Part shown: positions 56,826 through 64,000 of the stretch, piece by piece
Numbering within the stretch: position 1 is the first letter of the stretch
Layout of the letters: each line of letters starts with the position of its first letter
Assembly (NCBI RefSeq): GCF_905404315.1
Contig: NC_066269.1
Coordinates: forward strand, 248,001-312,000
Length of the DNA: 64,000 nt
DNA from: Leptidea sinapis
Taxonomy: Eukaryota > Arthropoda > Insecta > Lepidoptera > Pieridae
Reading direction: 5' to 3'
Notes under the pieces: generated by a model
Database searches by the model: none
Told to the model about the DNA's origin: nothing
The model's input: the letters and a program-made list of their open reading frames with translations, nothing else
Made by a program: the position numbers and the translations under genes

Positions 56826-59089
56826 ATGAAATCTGATTTCAGATCAAGATGATTTTATAACTGTTTGGACATATGTCGTGGTTTTGACAATCTAGAAGGA
56901 GAATATGTCGTTATGAGTCAGTTAAGTAAATTATGGCCGAATGGCATGTATGCTTTTTTATTTATTTTGTTGTTCAAAAATAACTCAAAACACAGTGAAC
57001 TAATGTGGGTGGATTAAGCTTTATTGTGATAAGTGTAAAATATGCTTTTTTGTATGAAACAGCCACGTCTAAAACGTAATTATTTGCTTTAATAGCAACA
57101 GTTCATAATACTGGATAGGTTAAACAAATAAACAATAATTAAATAAATATTGTTCACCTTTAAAATTACCAGAAAATCAAAACATAACCCAAGTGCAACT
57201 ATCGACAGAAAAATGCTTATAACTCTATTCGTACATTTACCCACATGGCTGTTTTTTGCATAACTAGATCAATTTGAAATATTGAGAATCTAAATACTAT
57301 AAATAAATAAGGTATAAGCTACCTAAAGCTATCTATACAAAATACCACCATGTATCACAAAGATAAGTTTATTTGGCAGTAATTTCATTATATTACATCT
57401 GTACAATATTATTTGAAAAATATTTAATTTCGCGAAGTGTACAAGTGAGATCAAGTCATTACTTTTCTTCAATAAACAATACCTACATGTATCTACAAAT
57501 TTTGGTTGGAATGAGATATTATACAAACATAATGAAAACACATGTTTTCATAGATTTTTAGAGACTGAGCGTTTGGCGATTAAATAAAACAACTGCTTGA
57601 CTGTGAGGAATATGTGGAAGATATATGGAAGATATAATTTATTAAAAGGTTACACGATATATATACAAAATCCTTAAAACTAGTTAACCAATTACAATCG
57701 TTACTTAAAAAATATTTACAAGTTCAGAAAATACACACCAATACTAAAGCTTACATTTTAACCAATAGTAAAACGTTTCATTCAATAAGAATTGAGAATA
57801 ATATTATGTGTTCTATCTCGCTCTAAAACTAATGCTATCGCAGTTTGTGTAAACTTGCGTCGAACCTCGATCATACGATGTCAATGAGCATTCCGCACCT
57901 ACGGTATTGCTCATTGATTAAAATTGCATGAATAGCGATCGACGCCCGAGTCCCGACGCGTCATTCGAGGACGCTCGGCCTTGCTGTGCGGTTGTGTAAC
58001 GCGGAGCATATGACTGATCACGTGAGTATGTCTGCGATCGTCGAGAGAAAATACGATGCTTGAAACTTCACTGAGGTGAGGTGATCTGTATGATTCTCTG
58101 AGTTGTTGTACAGCATTATGAAATGGTTCTTATCAGAGCTAATATTACGTTATATAAAATAAAATGTTCTTGTCAGAACGAATCTTTCGGCATACGCTTA
58201 TTACAGTTATTATGTATACATATATTATGCACGATTACTATTTCTACGATCTATAATGCTACGTTACAATTTAGGTATTAGACATTTGTATTAATTGATA
58301 TTATTGGTTGTAAGTACAGCTACAGATTCTACTATACAATTATTAGACGAAAATTACTGTATAACCAATGATATTATAGTATTAAAAGAGGTAGATATGT
58401 CACTAGCGCGCCGAAAATCAATCCCCTAAATTGAGTCAATTGGTTCCTTTGGTCGTACTCACTCTCTCGATACGAAAACGGTACACACGCGTTTGTTGTT
58501 GACGGAAATGCTTACAATTTGATATAGGTACAACATTAAAATGCCGTCATATGTTATGGAAAGATGCACTAATTACGAAAGTAAAAAAAAACATAGAATT
58601 AAGTATATACCACAGTTGATAAATCATGAATTATAACATTTTATTTCATTTCATTATTTATCAAACAAAATAAATATGTTGCCATGACAAGGCCGATCGC
58701 AGCCAAGCCGATCATAGATTAACGTACAGAAATGACAAAATATTGATGCTGTCTGTTGTGGGATGATCGCGGTAGAATATTTTAGGAAATTATGTAAAAA
58801 AGTCATTGTTGCAGTGAATGTAATAATTTTTAATAAACAAGTGCGTAGGTAGCTGAACTATCAAACTACTAAAACAAGTTTTAGGGTAGGTAGCGGATGT
58901 AGACAGTGAGTGCTATTTGTTTACGTAGGAGTTTTTTCAGTATATCCCTTGCTAACTGCAGAAGAATCAATGGATCATTTTCTTCTTCTCCCATTACCTT
59001 ATTGTAATAAACCCTCAACAAAAAGACATTAATAAATAATATAAGATACAGAAAATAATAACTGTTGTTGGTAGTCAAATTGTAAAAGT
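56826..59089. other. Unassigned 2.3-kb stretch, copy 2
   Basis: Repeats 41406-43669, including the inverted repeat near 57880-57916 and the 75-residue minus-strand frame at 58881-59108, whose end overlaps the BEL B target site. No function can be assigned. Confidence 0.4.
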
Positions 59090-59094
59090 GGGAC

Positions 59095-59285
59095 TGTACA
59101 AATCCCAAGAATATCCCACTAACTAAGGTATTAAAACACTTAATAGGGGCGTACCAATCGTATATTCACCAGTTACATAATAAGTAAGGTCACAGTTCTA
59201 TAATAAACTTAGATAATGCGTCCTTGATGGCTTAGGGCGACATCTATGAACAATATCAAACTGTAATCGATTACAAACCTTAACA
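59095..59285 (-). repeat. BEL B 3' LTR, copy 2
   Basis: Second copy of the 191-bp LTR at 43675-43865, with TGTTAAGG start at 59285 and ACA end at 59095. Confidence 0.8.
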
Positions 59286-59494
59286 TACCGGCCGCCATGG
59301 ACGTAGTCCAGCCAAAACAACAATACTTACATATTATATGCAACTTATCAATACTATGAATCTTAATCTAAATCATAAATTTAACAGCAAACATCAGTGA
59401 CAAGTAATACAAATGAAGAAAAATATTCGCAGTGTAAAATTAAATTCTTATATATATAAAATATACATATCTACTACAAAATAAAAATTTAATC

Positions 59495-60860
59495 CTAAAC
59501 AGGCAGTATAATCAATTTAGATACGGGCCGTTTAATAAGATTTCCCTTGTATTTGAGGGTGCCTACGCGAGTAAGATTGTCCAAACCTGGATGTTTATCT
59601 ACAATTAGACCAAAAAGCCACTTAGTTGGAGGTAAATCATCTTCCTTTACTAAAACCACACTTCCAATATTTGGTTCTGGAATGGTAGCGTTCCATTTAT
59701 ATCTATGATGCAATTGCGTCAAGTACTCCTGAGACCATCTACGCCAGAAATCTTGAACCATTCTCTAAGCTAACTGCCACCTTTTTAGGCTACTTATAGT
59801 TGACATTTCACAGTTAGCATCAGGTACAGACACTAATGGTTCTCCCACCAGAAAATGCGCTGGTGTTAGAGGCTGAGGATCCTCCGGATTGTTGGACAAC
59901 TGAGTCAAAGGTCGAGAATTAAGACAAGCCTCAATCTGGGACAATACGGTAGATAACTCCTCATATGTGAGTGTCTTGTCACCTACAATACGCTTAAGGT
60001 GATACTTAGTAGACTTTACGCCAGCTTCCCACAATCCTCCAAAATTTGGAGCACGAGGAGGGATAAAGTGCCAAGCAGTACCATTAGAGGATAAAAAATC
60101 GAGAATATCTTCAGCAACAGTAGACCTTTCCAAATTGAATAAATTCTTTAGCTCTCGTGCACTGCCAACAAAGGTAGTACCATTATCACTCCAAAGTTCA
60201 GTGACGTGACCTCTTCGAGCAACAAAGCGCTTAAAGGCTGCCAAAAAGGTTTCAGAAGTCATGTCACTGACTACTTCCAAGTGAATGGCACGTGTAGCCA
60301 TACAAAAAAATAAAAAGGCAAATGTACCCCTTCATTGAGCGATGTCCACGGCCTTTGGTGGTACGAATACTGATTGGACCGGCATAGTCCACTCCACTTC
60401 TAAGAAAAGGTCGATGTGTTGTTACTCTGGATATGGGTAGCTCTCCCATCATCTGTTGGTTAACCTGGGCTGAATGGCGAATACAGATCACACATTTTTT
60501 AACAAATTGTCTTACAACACTTTTAGCTCCAATAACCCAGTACTTGCTTCTCAAATAGTTAAGGACAAGTTGTGGACCACCATGAAGAGTCCTTTCGTGA
60601 TCATCGTGTATAAGAAGGTAAGTAAAATGTGATTTGTGTGGAATGATTATAGGGTGCTTCATATCATCGGACAAAGAAGCATTATGCAACCGTACCCCTA
60701 TTCTAAGAATACCATCCCGTCCCAGAAATGGATTCAACGTGGTAAGTTTACTTGTTTTATTTAATTTTTCATTATTCTTTATATTTCCCATATCTTCTTC
60801 AAAATTTTCTTTTTGACAAATCTTAATACAAATCATAAGTGTTTCTTGTAATTCTTTAGC
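59495..60860 (-). pseudogene. BEL B integrase, copy 2
   Basis: Repeats 44075-45440: frames 60264-60836, 59765-60301 and 59495-59761 with the same frameshift and in-frame TAG. Catalytic D, D, E blocks are all visible. Confidence 0.88.
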
Positions 60861-60862
60861 AG

Positions 60863-62375
60863 TTAAAATGTTACTAATGTAGTAGGTTTGTTCCAGTACA
60901 ACACTCGACGGCAGAAGGACAACACTCTGGTAAGTTTTCTTAGAGATGAAAATCTCGAAAATATATTTTCGTCTTTATCACTAGTTACAGTGTGACTACT
61001 AATCTTATGTTTGCGTTCTTCCAAAGATGTGTCTCTCTCTTCTCCCTTGCTACAATCTATGTACCTACTGTACAACCACTCAGGGCCCAGTTTCCAGAGG
61101 TCATTGCGTACAAACTCTGTTGCAGATAATCCCCTGGAAGCGCAATCAGCGGGATTTTCTTTTGGATATAACATGGGACCACTGATTTCCATCCAACAAG
61201 GTATGTATTTCGGAAACTCTATTGGCAATGAAGGTCTTCCATCGACTTGGATGGCTTCTGAGCCAAGCCAAGACGATAGAAGAATCCGTCCAAGCGTGAG
61301 TTTGATGTTTAGGAGCATCAAGAATGAGACCAACTTCATCTAAAAGTCTTGCTAGCAAAACAGCTCCACACAGCTCAAGACGTGGAATTGAGACCTGCTT
61401 TATGGGTGCTACCCGAGTTTTTGAAGTTATCAAACTCACATGCACGTTGCCACTATTATCAATTATGCGAGCATAAACAACAGCTGCATAGGCTGCGTTT
61501 GATGCATCACAGAACCCATGTAGTTCTTGACATTGATCAGTTAAATTCGATCGTATCCATCGAGAAATGCGAACGGTTGTAAGAGATTTCAAATCATTCG
61601 TGAACTCCAACCAGCTTTTAAGCAATGACTTAGGAAACTCGCTATCCCAATCAACGCCAGATAACCATAGCTGTTGGATAAATATTTTAGCCTTGTTCAC
61701 AACTGGTGCTATCCAACCCAATGGATCGAATAGACAAGCAATGTCGGAAATAATCTTTCGTTTGGTTATTGGTGATTCCACCGAAGAAAGCTTGACAGTG
61801 AACTGAAACTTGTCCTCTTCTCTATTCCAGGTGAGTCCTAGTATTTTCATTACTTCATCAATTTTAATTTCCATGGCTTGATTAGACTCGCTGTTTTCCA
61901 CCTTAATCTCTTTAAGCAACTCCTGACTATTGCTAGAAAACTTTTGTAATGGAAATCCACCACGATTCAGTAATTCCGTCATCTCTTCATATATTTGCAT
62001 GTCTTCGGCTACCGGACATTAAATCATCGATATAGAACTCCTTTAGTATTATATTTGAAGCCAACGGAAACTCTTTACCATAATTACGGACTAGTTCTTG
62101 AAGAGTTCGCACAGCCAAATATGGTGCTGATGATGTACCAAAAGTGACTATTAATAAACGAAAATGTCTTATTACATCGTTTGGGTCATCACGCCATAAT
62201 ATACGTTGATAATCTGCGTCGCTCTCCGCCACCTTCACTTGTCGATACATTTTGACAATATCTGCGACGAGTAAATCGGGTAACAACGCCATCGCATGAG
62301 TAAATGTCGTAACCCAGGCTGAAGTGTGGGACCAACCATTAAGTCATCATTTAATGATACCCCGTTGAATCTAAT
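60863..62375 (-). pseudogene. BEL B RT and RNase H, copy 2
   Basis: Repeats 45443-46955: frames 61987-62292 (YIDDL at 62023-62034), 61146-62000 and 60863-61339. The truncated N-terminal side runs into the (TAA)n bridge and LTR stub. Confidence 0.88.
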
Positions 62376-62393
62376 AATAATAATAATAATCTA

Positions 62394-62424
62394 ATCAAAC
62401 TGTAATCGATTACAAACCTTAACA
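62394..62424 (-). repeat. BEL B 5' LTR stub
   Basis: These 31 bp match the first 31 bp of the 3' LTR (TGTTAAGGTTTGTAATCGAT onward on the minus strand). They are directly followed outside by the gggac target duplication. The duplication breakpoint at 46994 truncates the equivalent stub in the upstream copy by 10 bp. Confidence 0.9.
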
Positions 62425-62429
62425 GGGAC

Positions 62430-63733
62430 CCTTAACAAATTTCCATTCATCGGCATTCAAACATTTGGGTTTTGTTTTGGTGTCTATGTTTTTTTATTAT
62501 TTTATATATAAATAATTAATCATCAATGTGGCTTTATATTATAATCAATATTAAATTATTTTTTTATAAAATCAATGACACATTTTCTACCTAATTTCAA
62601 TGCAGTTTTACTACTTTATAGCTTTTACTACATGAACTCATGAATGAATAGGTATCAATCACGGTGTACGGTAAAAAAACACATCTGATGAATTAACTGT
62701 ATTTTCTCTATACAAATACGAAGTAATTAGCAAATTAGAGTTATCTCTTTTTCGCTTGCGATAATTGCATTTACTATCCTTCTTTGACGTGTAATTGTAA
62801 TGTAGTGTGCTATGGCAATGTTAAATTATTCCTGTGTGCGTTAGTGTATCATTTCCAAACATCGAATGTTGTCTACGTAACCTATCTATACTTTTAAATA
62901 TCATTGTGTATAACCTCTTGAACTCAGTTATAAATCATGCACTTAGTTTTTACTGTTGTAAACTTGTGAAATAGTAAAATATAATATCCGTACATAGATA
63001 TGCAGTGCTAAATATAATAATAATTAAAGTAAATACGGTGTCTTACTTACCCATCAGGATCTAAAGGAAAACTTGGTAAAAAGGTGTTAGACTTTGGTCA
63101 CTTTCGTACACCACATTTGTGATACGCTACCTGCAATTGTAATTGTCGATTTGTATCCTCTTTTTTCTCCAATTCATTTCAATTTACAACAAAAAATCAG
63201 TTGAAAATTTTCAAAAATTTGAATTTTCTAAGCACGCTTGTCAGTTGTCAAATTCGAATCGAAACCAACAAGCCTGGCTGATAACAAAACTGCTTTGCAG
63301 GCCAAAAAGTGGGGGAAAAAAAACAAAACTACAACATTGAACATTCAAGAAAATATTTTTTATGAATGTTGGTCATGATTTCCACACATTTCATGATTTA
63401 CCTCCCCAACAGAATTTGAGTTGCGACATTTCCGAAAATCACCTTAGAAGTGTCGCCCCACTGAACATAACTAAATATAAATGTAAACTCATCTGTGGTA
63501 CGTAGCTATTAAGGATGATGAAATCATGCTCAATGGTATCGATTGGAAAAAAGCGCGGGAACTCTTGAAAGCTTAGGGCGGTCTTTATAACTATAAAATT
63601 CAATATTTCTATTACATTGTATATAATCCTCATATTTTTTAAAAGTATCTAAGTATTTGTATATGGTTATCATTTAATTTGTTTAGTATAAGTAAAAGTC
63701 TATATATTTAGTGATTTAGGTTTGTGCTAAGAG
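62430..63733. other. Unassigned AT-rich sequence right of the duplication
   Basis: No repeat partner elsewhere in the window, no family motif and no convincing frame. Short open frames at 63143-63340 and 63439-63633 have no recognised likeness. The last few hundred bases may be the 5' leader of the LINE whose ORF1 seems to start at 63734. Confidence 0.45.
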
Positions 63734-64000
63734 ATGTCGAAAAGGCGGAAAAAAATCAAGCCGGAACGAGATAAAGGTGAGTCTATTCTAGGTTCCACCT
63801 CTGAAAGTAGCGAATACTCAGATTCGCGTACAGTATTGGAAGACCACGAGGACTTTTATTTGCCATATAGGTGGCCGACTATTGTCGCCGATATCCGGAA
63901 GACGCAGGTGCCGGTCATGAATTTATAGTCTTCATAGAGAGTGTCACTGAACAGCCACTTGGTAGTCGTGACATGCTAACTCTTAGTAGCTGCTTATCGC
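63734..64000 (+). pseudogene. Probable LINE ORF1 start, cut by the window edge
   Basis: An ATG at 63734 opens a basic then Ser/Glu-rich N-terminus (MSKRRKKIKPERDKGES) that stops at 63926-63928. The overlapping frame from about 63895 reads GAGHEFIVFIESVTEQPLGS and RDMLTLSSCL to the window end, resembling the conserved EFIVFIES..xPLG.R.. block of some LINE ORF1 proteins. A frameshift around 63895 would join the two. The call rests on a short motif and could be wrong. Confidence 0.5.

Larger units (their letters stand above)
46997..62414. repeat. Tandem duplication, downstream copy (15,418 bp)
   Basis: A direct repeat of 31686-46994, joined head to tail at 46994-46997 with two extra bases (CT). 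It retains a 109-bp segment (about 55816-55925) missing from the upstream copy. On the right the copy ends at TGTAATCGATTACA (62401-62414) and then continues with the natural end of BEL B, showing that this side is the original right boundary. Confidence 0.95.
59095..62424 (-). mobile_element. Internally deleted BEL/Pao element (BEL B), copy 2, complete ends
   Basis: The element is flanked on both sides by gggac (59090-59094 and 62425-62429), a 5-bp target duplication as expected for LTR-element integration. The right end is a 31-bp 5' LTR stub (62394-62424) identical to the start of the 3' LTR. It is joined through a (TAA)n run (about 62372-62390) to RT at FNGVSLND. Gag, protease and most of the 5' LTR have been deleted. 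This copy shows the original insertion boundaries. Confidence 0.9.

Noticed and set aside
31686..62414. Two independent insertions of the same transposons instead of one duplication
   Set aside because: Unrelated sequences between the elements, the same target sites, the same stops and a constant offset all repeat, which only a segmental duplication explains.
46997..62414. Simple assembly repetition of the same reads
   Set aside because: Not excluded, but two substitutions, a 109-bp indel with transposase content and a filled junction argue that real differing molecules exist; kept as a caveat.

Overview
The window reads as eukaryotic, AT-rich, insect-type heterochromatin-like DNA in which almost every recognisable coding segment belongs to a transposable element. 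The set of families (env-carrying Ty3/gypsy and BEL/Pao LTR elements, Jockey-superfamily and RTE LINEs with TAAA-type tails, a small Helitron ending in CTAG, a hAT-type element with an 8-bp target duplication, a P-element-type transposase, a TA-flanked mariner-like element) fits an arthropod, most probably a moth or butterfly. The species assignment is inference; no host gene, rRNA, tRNA or CRISPR array was recognised.

Layout, 1-8 kb: unassigned sequence, then a mariner-like element with unusually long inverted arms (699-1817), a 74-bp gypsy RNase H scrap, a 1.29-kb ATT microsatellite (2058-3347), a 5'-truncated RTE LINE on the minus strand (3464-4826), a decayed Jockey-type LINE on the plus strand (4884-7188) and the endonuclease end of another (7225-7990).

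8-21 kb: a decayed Ty3/gypsy element (8008-11092) runs directly into a second, env-bearing errantivirus-like gypsy (11093-21215). The second one lacks gag and protease, and its env is split by a 4.5-kb LINE (about 14874-19326) whose ORF2 has only two stop codons in one frame. A 3' LTR-like end follows env.

21-38 kb: mostly minus-strand elements: a BEL/Pao fragment (21222-23110) with a LINE 3' end in its gag, a LINE ORF1 with zinc knuckles (23366-24815), a plus-strand gypsy RNase H fragment (25130-25530), a minus-strand gypsy (25531-28741), and a large BEL/Pao element with an env-like gene (BEL A, 28742-38339) that carries a complete 1.68-kb hAT-type insertion (34884-36561, target duplication cattgaac).

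31.7-62.4 kb: the dominant structural fact is a head-to-tail tandem duplication. Positions 31686-46994 recur at 46997-62414 with almost no differences seen (two substitutions and one 109-bp indel). Each copy holds most of BEL A, the hAT element, a P-type transposase remnant interrupted by a 351-bp Helitron, a LINE RT scrap, about 2.3 kb of unassigned DNA and an internally deleted second BEL/Pao element (BEL B). In the downstream copy BEL B still has both 5-bp target duplications (gggac). The duplication breakpoints lie inside BEL A integrase and 10 bp short of the BEL B LTR end.

62.4-64 kb: AT-rich unassigned sequence, then the start of what looks like another LINE ORF1 at the window edge. 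All coding remnants carry stops, frameshifts or truncations, so no element in the window looks autonomous. The dense, nested and mostly same-strand arrangement is compatible with a transposon graveyard or piRNA-type locus, but nothing in the sequence alone proves that role. I did not find an undescribed multi-gene functional system.
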